Positions 53,484 to 62,316 of a DNA stretch of 64,000 nucleotides are shown here, one piece after another. The stretch covers positions 172,113-236,112 of the forward strand of contig QFQP01000008.1 in the NCBI GenBank assembly GCA_003243425.1, given 5' to 3'. Under the pieces are notes generated by a model. That model saw only the letters and a list, made by a program, of their open reading frames with translations, did no database searches and was not told the DNA's origin. Every line of letters begins with the position of its first letter. Position 1 is the first letter of the stretch. The DNA is from Archangium gephyra. GTDB lineage: Bacteria > Myxococcota > Myxococcia > Myxococcales > Myxococcaceae. Both the position numbers and the translations under genes were made by a program.

Positions 53484-54016
53484 CAGCTCTTCGCCACGAG
53501 CACGGGCCACCCGCGCGCCATGGCTTCGCGGAAGAAGGCAGCCAACGCGTAGCGCGCGGAGTTGACCGCAGCGGTGCGCGGGTCGGTGATGTTCTCTTCA
53601 CCTTCGGCACGCGCGGGGTCGAGCTCCACCGTCGCTTCGCAGCGCTCACACCGCAGCGACACCGGGCGCACCAACGCGACGGGAACGGCGTAGCGCGTGC
53701 CGCACTTCTGGCAACGCCACAGCTGGGCGCGCTCGCCCGCATCGACACGCGCCATCGTCAGCAGCTGATCGGCCGTGCGCAGCAGCGCGGGGAGATCGTT
53801 GGGCGAACGTGCGTAGACCGCCGGGCTCTGGGCCGCGACGAGCTCCGTCGCGCGGTCGAGCGCCTTCCAGCCGCGGTACTCGATCTGATGCAGCACCGCG
53901 GGCAGCGTCGCAGCGTCGACATCGACCGGCGTGAGCTCTTCAGCGGCCTCCGCGGGCTTCTTTTCCTTCGAGTCGACGAGGGCCCACGCGGGTACGGAAT
54001 AGAAACGGAACGTCAC
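53483..54016 (-). CDS. Zinc-ribbon protein of unknown function
   Basis: A 177-residue protein with a central zinc ribbon, CQKCGTRYAVPVALVRPVSL then RCERC, flanked by an N-terminal helical region (LPAVLHQIEYRGWKALDRAT) and a C-terminal helical region. The two CxxC pairs are 17 residues apart. No enzyme motif is visible. It starts four bases after the nadA stop and is coupled to the methyltransferase gene, so a linked nucleotide or RNA role is possible but unproven. Confidence 0.65.
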   Translation of the reverse strand: MTFRFYSVPAWALVDSKEKKPAEAAEELTPVDVDAATLPAVLHQIEYRGWKALDRATELVAAQSPAVYARSPNDLPALLRTADQLLTMARVDAGERAQLWRCQKCGTRYAVPVALVRPVSLRCERCEATVELDPARAEGEENITDPRTAAVNSARYALAAFFREAMARGWPVLVAKS

Positions 54017-54020
54017 TTGG

Positions 54021-54938
54021 TCAGCTCCACTCGAGCATCAACTTCAGCGGTTTGAGCGCGGCCTCACCGAGTCCCGGCGGGAGCTCGAGGCGCGGCTTCT
54101 GATCGCGCATGCAGCGGTACAACTTCTCCATCGTGTTCAGGCGCATGTGCGGGCACTCGTTGCACGCACAGCCGTTGTCCGGAGGCGCGGGGATGAAGGT
54201 CTTGCCCGGCGAGGCCTTCTCCATCTGGTGAATGATGCCGACCTCGGTCACCACGATGAACTTCGTGCCCGGGTCGCGCTGCGTGAACTCCAGCAGGTGC
54301 TTGGTCGAGCCGATGAAGTCGGCGTGCCGGAGCACCGCCGCTTCACACTCGGGGTGCGCGACCACCTTGGCGTCGGGGTGCTCGACCTTCAGCTGCACCA
54401 GGTGCTTCTCGCTGAAGATCTCGTGAACCATGCAGCTGCCCGGCCACAGCACCATGTCGCGACCGGTCTGCTGCATGACCCAGCGGCCGAGGTGTTGATC
54501 GGGCGCGAAGATGATCGGCCGGTCTTTGGGGATCTTCGAGACGATCTTCACCGCGTTCGACGAGGTGACGATCACGTCGCTCATGGCCTTCACCGCCGCC
54601 GACGAGTTCACGTACGTGGCCACGAAGTGATCGGGGTACTTCGCCTTGAAGGCCTTGAACTTGTCCGGCGGGCAGCGGTCCGACAGCGAGCAGCCCGCGT
54701 CGAGGTCCGGCAGCAGCACCAGCTTGTCGGGGTTCAGGATCTTCGCCGTCTCGGCCATGAAATGAACGCCGCAGAACACGATCACGTCTGCGGTGGTCTT
54801 CTCGGCCTGCTGCGCGAGCGCGAGCGAGTCACCGACGAAGTCGGCCACGTCCTGAATCTCACTCTCCTGGTAGTAGTGCGCGAGGATGACCGCGTTCAGC
54901 TCCTTCTTCAGCCGTACGATCTCCGCTTCGACATCCAT
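54021..54938 (-). CDS. nadA: Quinolinate synthase A
   Basis: A 305-residue Fe-S enzyme that condenses iminoaspartate with dihydroxyacetone phosphate to quinolinate in de novo NAD synthesis. Cluster ligands are predicted at Cys83 (AGCSLSDRCP), Cys169 (WPGSCMVHE) and Cys262 in CACNECPHM, matching the three-Cys pattern of NadA. Other conserved segments are AHYYQESEIQDVADFVGDS and AHPECEAAV. No nadB or nadC is within the window. It heads a three-gene chain with the zinc-ribbon and methyltransferase genes. Confidence 0.95.
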   Translation of the reverse strand: MDVEAEIVRLKKELNAVILAHYYQESEIQDVADFVGDSLALAQQAEKTTADVIVFCGVHFMAETAKILNPDKLVLLPDLDAGCSLSDRCPPDKFKAFKAKYPDHFVATYVNSSAAVKAMSDVIVTSSNAVKIVSKIPKDRPIIFAPDQHLGRWVMQQTGRDMVLWPGSCMVHEIFSEKHLVQLKVEHPDAKVVAHPECEAAVLRHADFIGSTKHLLEFTQRDPGTKFIVVTEVGIIHQMEKASPGKTFIPAPPDNGCACNECPHMRLNTMEKLYRCMRDQKPRLELPPGLGEAALKPLKLMLEWS

Positions 54939-54969
54939 GCGCGGTGCATAGCGCCCGGCGAGGCGGATT

Positions 54970-55779
54970 TCACTGCCAGTTCAACTCGGAGTGATGCGCT
55001 TCGACGAACGTGGCCTCTTCCCCACCCAGCGTCCCGCGCAGCGTCGTCACCGCCGTCGACGTGAACGAGAGCGGGAGCAGGGTGGCGGGATCGGTGACGA
55101 GCACGAATTCGCGGCGCTCGTCAGCGCTGGCAAACGTGGCCGGTTGGTGCGCCATGGTGTGGAAGAGCGCGTCGGCGCCGTCGGGGTTGGCGTTCTCGCT
55201 GATGGCGTGAAGGCGCACGCACTGCCGCGGCTGCTCGACGTGGCACCGCACTTCGCGCACCTCCACGCGCAGCTCGCCGACGGTCCATGACGCGCTCGGG
55301 CCCTCGAGCGTTCTCCCACGCCACAAGCCCACGAGCGCCTGCCAGCGCACGCGCGCGTCTTCTTCGAGCTGCTGGTTCACCATCGGCGCCATCTTCTCGA
55401 CCAGCGTCTGATTGCCGGCCTTCACGCCCGGGCCAGTCGCGCTGGCGGGTTCTCGCTCGAACTTCACGAGCGCGCCGCTGGCGTCGACGGTGACGGTGCT
55501 CTCGAGCAGCTTCGCGAGGGTACGAAAAACGGGGTCTCCACTCGTCACCAGCACGTCGAAGGTCTCGATGGTTCGCGAGCCGTCGGGTGACGAGCTGATC
55601 TTCTCGGCGAAGCTGGCGGTGCCGCGGGTGGTGCGTTCGCCATCACCGTCCACGAAGCGCGTCTCGTGCAGGTAGGTGCCGACGCGCGTGGTCTCGGTGG
55701 GCCAGTTCCAGGTGAACGTGCGCGGCGGCCGCGAGGTGGCGCAGCCGGCGAAGAGCAGGGCGATGAGCAGCCGCTTCAC
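54970..55779 (-). CDS. Lipoprotein of unknown function
   Basis: A 269-residue putative lipoprotein: signal ending LLFAGC gives a lipobox at Cys13. The mature part is beta-rich with repeated charged strands (TRVGTYLHETRFVDGDGERT; EKISSSPDGSRTIETFDVLV) and two Cys near residue 185-195 (VRCHVEQPRQCVRL). GTG is the start codon, placed immediately after the preceding gene's stop with GAAGG in that gene's end. No family is recognised. Confidence 0.65.
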   Translation of the reverse strand: MKRLLIALLFAGCATSRPPRTFTWNWPTETTRVGTYLHETRFVDGDGERTTRGTASFAEKISSSPDGSRTIETFDVLVTSGDPVFRTLAKLLESTVTVDASGALVKFEREPASATGPGVKAGNQTLVEKMAPMVNQQLEEDARVRWQALVGLWRGRTLEGPSASWTVGELRVEVREVRCHVEQPRQCVRLHAISENANPDGADALFHTMAHQPATFASADERREFVLVTDPATLLPLSFTSTAVTTLRGTLGGEEATFVEAHHSELNWQ

Positions 55780-57501
55780 TCAGTCGCCTTCTTCGACGGT
55801 GAGCTGGTAGCTGTCCTGGAAGTTGGCTTCGCGGTTCTTCGCGTCGCGCACCTCGAACACGTACTGACCCGGTTCTGCAGCGAAGCGAACCACCTCGGGC
55901 CGGTCGCCCTTCGCGCCGTCGGACGTCTGCACGAGCGTCAGCTTTCCGTCTTCGCCGATGCGATGCAGGTACAGGCCCACGTCGACCTTGAGCACGCCGG
56001 TGAGCGTCGCGGTCAGCGCGGTCTTCACCGGGCGGTCGCTCAAATCGAGCGAGAAATAGTCGACGTCTTTCTTCGGGAACACCGTGCCGCGCACCGGCTT
56101 GCCGAACTCGAGCTTCGTGGCCGTCGCCGCGGTGTTGTTGCTCTCGCGCTCCACGCTCCCGTCGTCGGGCACGACGGTGGCCGTGAGGCGATACGCCTGA
56201 TCACCGTTCTCGTCTTCCTTCACCCACTTGCCGTCGACCTTCTTCGATGCCGCTTCGACGCGGATGAAGCACACGCCGTCGCACGACACGCTGTTGAGCT
56301 GCTCTGGCTCCTTGCTGGCGCCTTCGTTCGCCTTGAGCAGCGTCTCGTCGGGTTTCCCGTCGACGGGCTTCATCACCGAGAGCTGCAGGTCGACCTTGTC
56401 GACGCCCGAGACCTGCAACGTCGCGATCGACGGGCCGTCGGTGACCAGCCGGTAGTAGTCCACGTCGCCCTTCGGGCTGATGAAGCCGTCGCGGTAGCTG
56501 TTGGGCGGCACGTCGGTGGCGCGGTTGAGCTCGTCGTTGGGCTCGAACTCCGCGTTGTCCCCGGTGTCTTCGGGCGCGACCGTCAGCGTGTACGAGACGT
56601 CGGCGTTGCTCTTCTTGTTGCCGCTCTTCACCGCCACGTAGATGACCCGGTCAGCCGCGCGCACACCCACGTTGCGCAGCGAGAGCGCCGCGTTCTCCTT
56701 CGACTTGGCCTGGAACAGCACGGCCTCTGCTTCGGTGAGCAGTTGCACGTCGGTCACCACGCCTTCCACCGACGAGATGTCGATGCGCAGCGCCAACCGC
56801 TTCTCGGCCAGCGGGTTCACACCACCGTCGACGCCGCCATCGGTGCCAGCGTCTTCGGCGACGGCGTCGAGCGGCGCGGGCGTCTCTTCCTCGGCCGGCA
56901 ATTCGTAGCGGTACCAGTCGACGTCACCGGAGTGCCCCACCGTGCCCGAGATGGCCTGACCCAGCGCGACCGGCGTGGCATCGACCTTTCGTTCATTCGG
57001 CTCGAGCTCGTAGCCGGGCATGCGATCGCTGAACTTCGCGGTCAGCGTGTACGCACCGCCGATGCCCTTCTTGAGCGACACCACGCGCACGAAGGTCTTC
57101 GCCGACACGTCGAGGTTCGGCAGCCGCTCCGTCGCGCCCACGCCGCCGCCGTTGATGGTGGCCAGCACGCCGCCCGTCTCATCGACGACCTCCAGCGCGA
57201 CGTCGGCCCCGTTGGGAGCCGTCACCTGCAGATCGATGGTGCGGGGCAGGGCACTCTGCAGCGCGTACCAGTCACTGTCGGGCTTCGCGGGGTCGGCGCC
57301 GAGGTTCGCTTCGACGACGCTGGAACCGGTGAGCACCAGCGCCTGTGCCGCCGCATCGTTCGGTTCCTTCTCGGTCAAAACCGGAGGGCCGGCGTCAGGG
57401 ACACCCGCGTCGACGACCGTCTTCTCGCCGCACATCTGGCAGGCAGGCAGCGCAACCACGAACAAACCAACGAGAATTCGGCGCGTCATCGGGGTGGTCA
57501 T
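55780..57501 (-). CDS. Lipoprotein with four PPC-type repeat domains
   Basis: A 573-residue lipoprotein; signal ending VVALPAC gives the lipobox. After a DAG/Pro linker, four PPC-like (bacterial pre-peptidase C-terminal) modules are visible by the EPND/EPNE/ESNN start and the following D-W-Y or D-Y-Y/F: EPNDAAAQALVLTG...SDWYALQ; EPNERKVDATPVAL...DVDWYRYEL; EPNDELNRATDVPP...DVDYYRL; ESNNTAATATKLEF...DVDYFSLDL. These are Ca2+-associated beta sandwiches found beside secreted proteases; here no catalytic domain is present. Start ATG 57501 is tentative (57489 possible). Directly followed by the lipoprotein at 55779. Confidence 0.78.
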   Translation of the reverse strand: MTTPMTRRILVGLFVVALPACQMCGEKTVVDAGVPDAGPPVLTEKEPNDAAAQALVLTGSSVVEANLGADPAKPDSDWYALQSALPRTIDLQVTAPNGADVALEVVDETGGVLATINGGGVGATERLPNLDVSAKTFVRVVSLKKGIGGAYTLTAKFSDRMPGYELEPNERKVDATPVALGQAISGTVGHSGDVDWYRYELPAEEETPAPLDAVAEDAGTDGGVDGGVNPLAEKRLALRIDISSVEGVVTDVQLLTEAEAVLFQAKSKENAALSLRNVGVRAADRVIYVAVKSGNKKSNADVSYTLTVAPEDTGDNAEFEPNDELNRATDVPPNSYRDGFISPKGDVDYYRLVTDGPSIATLQVSGVDKVDLQLSVMKPVDGKPDETLLKANEGASKEPEQLNSVSCDGVCFIRVEAASKKVDGKWVKEDENGDQAYRLTATVVPDDGSVERESNNTAATATKLEFGKPVRGTVFPKKDVDYFSLDLSDRPVKTALTATLTGVLKVDVGLYLHRIGEDGKLTLVQTSDGAKGDRPEVVRFAAEPGQYVFEVRDAKNREANFQDSYQLTVEEGD

Positions 57502-57556
57502 GCCACGCAGGCGGAACACCGCAAGGTTGGAAATGTTCCATGGCATAGTTGCCCAC

Positions 57557-58408
57557 ATGTCGCTCCGTACCCGAGTCGTCGTCGCCTGTTTCGCCTTCAC
57601 GTCGTCCGTCGCAGCGGCGGCGGCGCCCACGACCATCGGCTACGCGCAGGCCACCGGCTACTTCAAGCAGGACACCCGGCCCACGCTCTACCAGCCGCTC
57701 GGAATGCTCGACGGTCGCGACGCCACCGCGTGGTGCAGCCCGACGTCAGACCCGCTCAACGAGCTGCTCACCTTCGGCTTCACCGGCCCGGTGCGCGTGA
57801 CCGAGCTGCGCATCAATTCAGGCAACAACTTCGACGAGAAGACGTGGAGCGACTTCGCGCGGGTGCGGAAGATCGTCATTCGCAGCGGCAAGCAGTCGCA
57901 GACGGTGAACCTCGACGACGTGCGCGGCGTGCAGACCGTGGCGCTCAACCCGCCGATGCTGGGCAGCCGTTTCGTCGTGGAGATCCTCGATCACCACCCG
58001 GCCGAAGATCCCGACGCCTCGGTCTGCCTCACCGACTTCGTGTTCGTCAGCGACGGCAAGCCGCTCAACGGCCCGTGGCTCACCACCAGGCTCAAGTTCG
58101 ACAAGGCGACGGCCATCGTCATGGGCACCTGGTACGCGGGCTACGAGGGCACGCCCGATCGCTACCTGTCGTTCAACTTCGACGGCACCTTCCGCTACTC
58201 GTACGAGCCGTACGACACCACGCGGAACAAAGAGAAGGCGATCACCGGCAAGTACGACGTGTCGACGTCGCGCCTGGTGTTCGAAGTGGACGGGAAGAAG
58301 TACGGCGTGAAGTACTCGAAGGATCCTTCGAAGAAGGGCGGCCAGGCGCTCTCCTTCGACGGTGAGCTCCCCGAAGATCTCAAGGGAGCGTGGCGCTCTC
58401 AGCCCTGA
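57557..58408 (+). CDS. Secreted protein with F5/8-type (NADase-type glycan-binding-like) domain
   Basis: A 283-residue exported protein (signal peptide MSLRTRVVVACFAFTSSVAAAA). Residues about 30-165 look like a discoidin/F5-8 type C or NADase-type glycan-binding module: YQPLGMLDGRDATAWCSPTS, LTFGFTGPVRVTELRINSG and SRFVVEILDHHP with the closing CLTDFVF. The C-terminal 110 residues form a separate beta domain. It probably binds carbohydrate at the cell surface. It is divergent from the PPC-repeat gene, with 55 bases between starts, and overlaps the convergent zinc-ribbon gene by 10 bases. Confidence 0.7.
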   Translation: MSLRTRVVVACFAFTSSVAAAAAPTTIGYAQATGYFKQDTRPTLYQPLGMLDGRDATAWCSPTSDPLNELLTFGFTGPVRVTELRINSGNNFDEKTWSDFARVRKIVIRSGKQSQTVNLDDVRGVQTVALNPPMLGSRFVVEILDHHPAEDPDASVCLTDFVFVSDGKPLNGPWLTTRLKFDKATAIVMGTWYAGYEGTPDRYLSFNFDGTFRYSYEPYDTTRNKEKAITGKYDVSTSRLVFEVDGKKYGVKYSKDPSKKGGQALSFDGELPEDLKGAWRSQP

Positions 58409-58794
58409 GCAGCCTTCTTCTTTCCCTTGGAAGCGAAGCGCGTGAAGAAGTCGATGATCTCCTTCTTCGCGCCCTTGTAGTCGGTCACTTCCGGCACGTC
58501 GGACTCGAGGAAGATGCCGCCGCACGACTCGCACGTGTCGTAGCTCTGCGGGTTGCTCTTATCGACGCTGATGATGCGAACGAGGTCGACCTGACAATCG
58601 GGACACTGGCCACTCATGGCGTCCGGATCGATCTTCCCGCCGATGCTCTCGAGGCCAGGAAGATTGTGGTGCAGCAACATGCGGTTGAGATCCGAGACAT
58701 CGGCCCAGATTCCACCGCACTCACTGCACTTGCGAAGCGTCTGGTCGTCACCTTCCAGATTGACCATGTCGACGCCGCAGTTCGGGCACTCCAT
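58399..58794 (-). CDS. Tandem zf-TFIIB zinc-ribbon protein
   Basis: A 131-residue cytoplasmic protein with two TFIIB-type zinc ribbons: MECPNCGVDMVNLEGDDQTL then RKCSECGGIWADV, and GQCPDCQVDLVRIISVDKSN then CESCGGIFLES. All eight Cys are present. The C-terminal 25 residues are Lys-rich and helical. The family is widespread but biochemically unknown, probably nucleic-acid or protein binding. ATG start. Convergent with the glycan-binding-like gene; 73 bases separate it from murA. Confidence 0.85.
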   Translation of the reverse strand: MECPNCGVDMVNLEGDDQTLRKCSECGGIWADVSDLNRMLLHHNLPGLESIGGKIDPDAMSGQCPDCQVDLVRIISVDKSNPQSYDTCESCGGIFLESDVPEVTDYKGAKKEIIDFFTRFASKGKKKAAQG

Positions 58795-58867
58795 TGTGTG
58801 GCTGTTCTCCTGTTGGGGGTTGAGGAGCGAAAACTAGCGGCCATCGATCATGCAACGCAAGGAGCGT

Positions 58868-60139
58868 TCATCGTTCCTTCACCCGTTTGATGTCGGCACC
58901 GAGTGACCGCAGCTTCTTCTCGAGCCGCTCGTACCCGCGGTCCAGGTGGTACACGCGGCCCACGGTCGTCTTTCCCTCCGCAGACAGGCCGGCCAGGACG
59001 AGCGAGGCCGACGCGCGCAGATCCGTCGCCATCACCGGCGCCCCCGAGAGCTTTTCCACGCCGCGCACCACCGCGGTGTGACCATCGACGGTGATGTCGG
59101 CGCCCATGCGACGCAGCTCGGCCACGTGCATGAACCGGTTCTCGAAGATGTTCTCGGTGATCACCGACGTGCCCTTCGCGGTGCACAGCAGCGCCATCAG
59201 CTGCGCCTGCATGTCGGTGGGGAAGCCCGGGTGTTCCCGCGTCTTGATGTCGACGCCGCGCAGGTTGCCCTTCGACACGCAGCGCACGCCGTCGCCTTCG
59301 ACGGTCACGATGCAGCCGGCTTCGCGCAGCTTCTGAATCACCGGCTCGAGGTGCTCGGGCGCGGTGCGCGTCACCAACACGTCACCTCCGGTGACGGCGG
59401 CGGCGACCAGCAATGTTCCAGCTTCGATGCGATCGGGAATGATGGCGTGATCGACCGGCCGCAACTCGTCGACACCATCGACGGTGATGATGTCGGACCC
59501 GGCGCCGGTGATCTTCGCGCCCATCTTGTTCAGCACGCGCGCGAGCTCTTCGATCTCCGGTTCACGCGCGGCGTTCTCGATGGTGGTGCGGCCCTTCGCG
59601 AGCACCGCGGCCATCAGCACGTTCTCGGTGCCGGTGACGGTGATCATGTCGAAGGTCACCGTGCCACCACGCAGCCGCTTCGCGCGCGCTTCGACGTAGC
59701 CCTCGGTCAACTCGATCTCGGCCCCGAGCGCCTGCAGCCCCTTCAGGTGTTGATCGATCGGCCGCGCGCCGATGGCGCAGCCACCCGGCATCGACACGCG
59801 GGCACGACCGTACCGGGCGAGCAGCGGCCCGAGCACCAGCACCGACGCGCGCATGGTCTTCACCAGCTCGTACGGCGCCTCCGGCGTGACCCCTTTCGAA
59901 GGCACCGTGATGTCGACGACGTCGCTCTTCCTGCCGGTGTGCCGCACCGACTCGCAGCCCATGGTGTCGAGCACCGCGAGCATGGTCTTCATGTCGGCCA
60001 GCTCGGGCACGTTGCGGAAGGTGTGCGTGCCGCTGGCGAGCAACGAGCTGGCGAGAATCGGCAGGCCGGCGTTCTTGGCGCCCGAGGCGTAGGTCTCGCC
60101 CTTGAGAGGTCCGTTGCCCTTGATGACGATCGAATCCAT
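58868..60139 (-). CDS. murA: UDP-N-acetylglucosamine 1-carboxyvinyltransferase
   Basis: First committed step of peptidoglycan synthesis: transfers enolpyruvate from PEP to UDP-GlcNAc. The 423-residue length is typical. Conserved residues visible are Lys22-Asn23 in SGAKNAGLPIL, the catalytic Cys121 in MPGGCAIGARPIDQH (equivalent to E. coli Cys115, so fosfomycin-sensitive type) and the late signature EHPGFPTDMQAQLMAL. Third gene of prfA-prmC-murA (16 bases after prmC), a common gene order. Confidence 0.96.
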   Translation of the reverse strand: MDSIVIKGNGPLKGETYASGAKNAGLPILASSLLASGTHTFRNVPELADMKTMLAVLDTMGCESVRHTGRKSDVVDITVPSKGVTPEAPYELVKTMRASVLVLGPLLARYGRARVSMPGGCAIGARPIDQHLKGLQALGAEIELTEGYVEARAKRLRGGTVTFDMITVTGTENVLMAAVLAKGRTTIENAAREPEIEELARVLNKMGAKITGAGSDIITVDGVDELRPVDHAIIPDRIEAGTLLVAAAVTGGDVLVTRTAPEHLEPVIQKLREAGCIVTVEGDGVRCVSKGNLRGVDIKTREHPGFPTDMQAQLMALLCTAKGTSVITENIFENRFMHVAELRRMGADITVDGHTAVVRGVEKLSGAPVMATDLRASASLVLAGLSAEGKTTVGRVYHLDRGYERLEKKLRSLGADIKRVKER

Positions 60140-60155
60140 GTGACTCCTCTTTTCC

Positions 60156-61016
60156 CTACGGAGCGCGGCCCAGCGCGAGGCGATCGTGCCGCGCCAGGTC
60201 TTTCTCGATGCGAACGTCGTGGTAGCCCGCCCGCGTCATCAGCTCTTTCACCGCGCTCCCCTGGTCTTCGCCCATCTCCAGTGCAAGGAGCCCGCCGCTC
60301 TTCAAGCGGGGCAGCGCCGCGGTGACCAGGCGGTCGATGAGCCGCAGCCCATCGGCGCCGCCGTCGAGCGCCTCTTTCGGTTCGGCGCGCACTTCCTTCT
60401 GCAGCGTCGCGAGGTCCCCGGCCTTCACGTACGGCGGGTTCGAGACGATGACGTCGAACGTCGCGCCCTCGGGAATGGGGCTCAGCAGATCGCCCTGAAA
60501 GAACGTCACGCGCCCGTCGACCTGCAGGGCCTCCGCGTTCTTCTTCGCGACCTCGAGCGCGCCGGGCATGAGGTCGGTCGCCCACACGCTGGCCTGTGGC
60601 CGCTCGGCCGCGATGCTGATGGCGATACAGCCACTGCCAGTGCACACGTCGAGCACGCGGGTGGCGTTCTCCTTCGACACGTCACGCAGCGCGGCTTCGA
60701 CCAGCAGCTCCGTCTCGCTGCGCGGAATCAGCACCCGTGCGTCGACGGCGAAGCGACGCCCGTAGAACTCCTTGAAGCCCACCAGGTACTGCGTGGGCTC
60801 ACCGCCCAGGCGCCGCTGAATCAGCGCGCGATAGGTCCCGAGCTCCTCCTTCGCCAGTGGGCGATCGAGGTCCATGTACAGCTTCACGCGCGGCACGCTC
60901 AGCACGTGGCCCAGCAGAATCTCCGAAGTCAGCCGCGGCTCGTCGACCTGCTGCTTGTCGAAGTGGCCACGGGTCCAGTCGAGCACCCGGCGAATGGTCC
61001 ACGTCTCGGCGGTCAA
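60156..61016 (-). CDS. prmC: Peptide chain release factor N5-glutamine methyltransferase
   Basis: Methylates the Gln of the GGQ motif in release factors RF1/RF2. The 286-residue protein has the N-terminal helical domain (RLTSEILLGHVLSV), SAM motif VLDVCTGSGCIAISIAAERP and the active-site NPPY in DVIVSNPPYVKAGDL. It lies two bases downstream of prfA, its substrate gene, which supports PrmC over a generic methyltransferase. Confidence 0.95.
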   Translation of the reverse strand: MTAETWTIRRVLDWTRGHFDKQQVDEPRLTSEILLGHVLSVPRVKLYMDLDRPLAKEELGTYRALIQRRLGGEPTQYLVGFKEFYGRRFAVDARVLIPRSETELLVEAALRDVSKENATRVLDVCTGSGCIAISIAAERPQASVWATDLMPGALEVAKKNAEALQVDGRVTFFQGDLLSPIPEGATFDVIVSNPPYVKAGDLATLQKEVRAEPKEALDGGADGLRLIDRLVTAALPRLKSGGLLALEMGEDQGSAVKELMTRAGYHDVRIEKDLARHDRLALGRAP

Positions 61017-61018
61017 AA

Positions 61019-62086
61019 TCAGGCCTCCTGCTGCTTCAAGGCTTCGGCGCGGAAGAACGTGCGCAGCGCGTTGAGCACGTCGTCGATGTCGCCGCTCATG
61101 GCGCCGGGCAGGTTGTGGCGCGTGTAGCCGATGCGGTGATCGGTCATGCGGTCCTGCGGGAAGTTGTACGTGCGGATCTTCTCGGAGCGATCGCCGCTGC
61201 CGACCTGGCCCTTGCGCAGGGCATCACGCTCGCTGCGGATCTTCTCCTGCTCCATCTCGTAGAGCCGGGTGCGCAGCATCTTGAGCGCCATCGCGCGGTT
61301 CTTGAGCTGCGACTTTTCCTGCTGGCACTTCACGACGATGCCCGTCGGCTTGTGAATCAGCCGCACCGCCGAGTCGGTGGTGTTCACGCTCTGGCCGCCG
61401 GCGCCCGTCGAGCGCATCACCTGCATCTCGATGTCGGCGGGGTTGATGGTGACGTCGGCTTCTTCGGCTTCGGGCATCACCGCGACGGTGATGGTCGAGG
61501 TGTGAATGCGGCCCTGCGTCTCGGTCGCCGGCACGCGCTGCACGCGATGCACGCCCGATTCCCACTTGAGCGACGAGTAGACCGCGTCGCCGTTCATGGT
61601 GACGGTCGCGTCTTTGATGCCGCCCTGATTTCCGCTCGACATGTCGACGATGTCGGCCTGCCAGCCGTGCGCCTGCGCGTACCGCAGGTACATCTGCATG
61701 ACCTCTTCGGCGAAGAGCGCCGCTTCGTCACCGCCGGCCGCCGCGCGGATCTCGATGATGACGTTCTTGTCGTCGTTCGGGTCCTTCGGGAGCAGGAGCA
61801 TGCGCAGCTCCTCCTCCATCGCGGCCTTCTTCTCGCGGAGCGGCGGCAGCTCTTCCTTCGCCATCGCCTTGAACTCGGCGTCACCGGTCTCGAGCAGCTC
61901 TTCGTTGCCCTTGATGTCCGCGAGGACCTTCTTGAAGGCCCGGTAGTGCTCGACCAGCTTCTCGATGCTCGCGCGCTCGCGGGAGACCTTCTGCAGGCGG
62001 GCGGAGTCAGCGAGGACCGCAGGGCTCGACAGCTCGGCGGTGAGCCGCTCAAAGCGTTGTTCGACCTCGTCGAGCTTCTGAATCAC
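61019..62086 (-). CDS. prfA: Peptide chain release factor 1
   Basis: RF1 recognises UAA and UAG stop codons and hydrolyses peptidyl-tRNA. The codon-recognition motif is PAT at residues 186-188 (the RF1 P-x-T), and the catalytic GGQ is at 230-232. Length (355) and the coiled N-terminal domain are typical. First gene of the prfA-prmC-murA operon; ATG start, with 109 bases of divergent spacer to the small basic-peptide gene. Confidence 0.96.
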   Translation of the reverse strand: MIQKLDEVEQRFERLTAELSSPAVLADSARLQKVSRERASIEKLVEHYRAFKKVLADIKGNEELLETGDAEFKAMAKEELPPLREKKAAMEEELRMLLLPKDPNDDKNVIIEIRAAAGGDEAALFAEEVMQMYLRYAQAHGWQADIVDMSSGNQGGIKDATVTMNGDAVYSSLKWESGVHRVQRVPATETQGRIHTSTITVAVMPEAEEADVTINPADIEMQVMRSTGAGGQSVNTTDSAVRLIHKPTGIVVKCQQEKSQLKNRAMALKMLRTRLYEMEQEKIRSERDALRKGQVGSGDRSEKIRTYNFPQDRMTDHRIGYTRHNLPGAMSGDIDDVLNALRTFFRAEALKQQEA

Positions 62087-62195
62087 GGCGGCGGGGCTGT
62101 ACGCGCACGCACCGCGCGTCGCAACCGCGTTGTTGCCGCGTCACGCGCGGTCAGGTAGTCAGGCGCGACAACACGCAGCACCACGGAGATCCAAG

Positions 62196-62312
62196 ATGCC
62201 CGCAGTCAAGTCCAACCGGAGCAAGAAGAAGCTCAAGAACCGCGCGAAGACCAAGAAGGCCGTGCTCAAGCGCCGCCGCGTGCGCGCCCGCAAGGCCAAG
62301 GGCAAGTACTGA
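62196..62312 (+). CDS. 38-residue extremely basic peptide
   Basis: An ATG at 62196 with GGAG eight bases upstream opens a 38-residue frame in which 19 of 38 residues are Lys or Arg, with no acidic residue (MPAVKSNRSKKKLKNRAKTK, then KAVLKRRRVRARKAKGKY). Such composition is typical of ribosome- or nucleic-acid-associated peptides, for instance small ribosomal proteins, and the divergent neighbour is prfA. It does not match Thx or L36 by eye. An upstream start at 62130 lacks a ribosome-binding site. It is followed four bases later by the membrane-protein gene. Confidence 0.7.
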   Translation: MPAVKSNRSKKKLKNRAKTKKAVLKRRRVRARKAKGKY

Positions 62313-62316
62313 GCCG

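Noticed and set aside
55666..58365. An 899-residue open frame on the plus strand opposite the PPC-repeat gene
   Set aside because: Low-complexity Arg/His/Val composition with no domain, opposing genes with clear signal peptides and PPC motifs.
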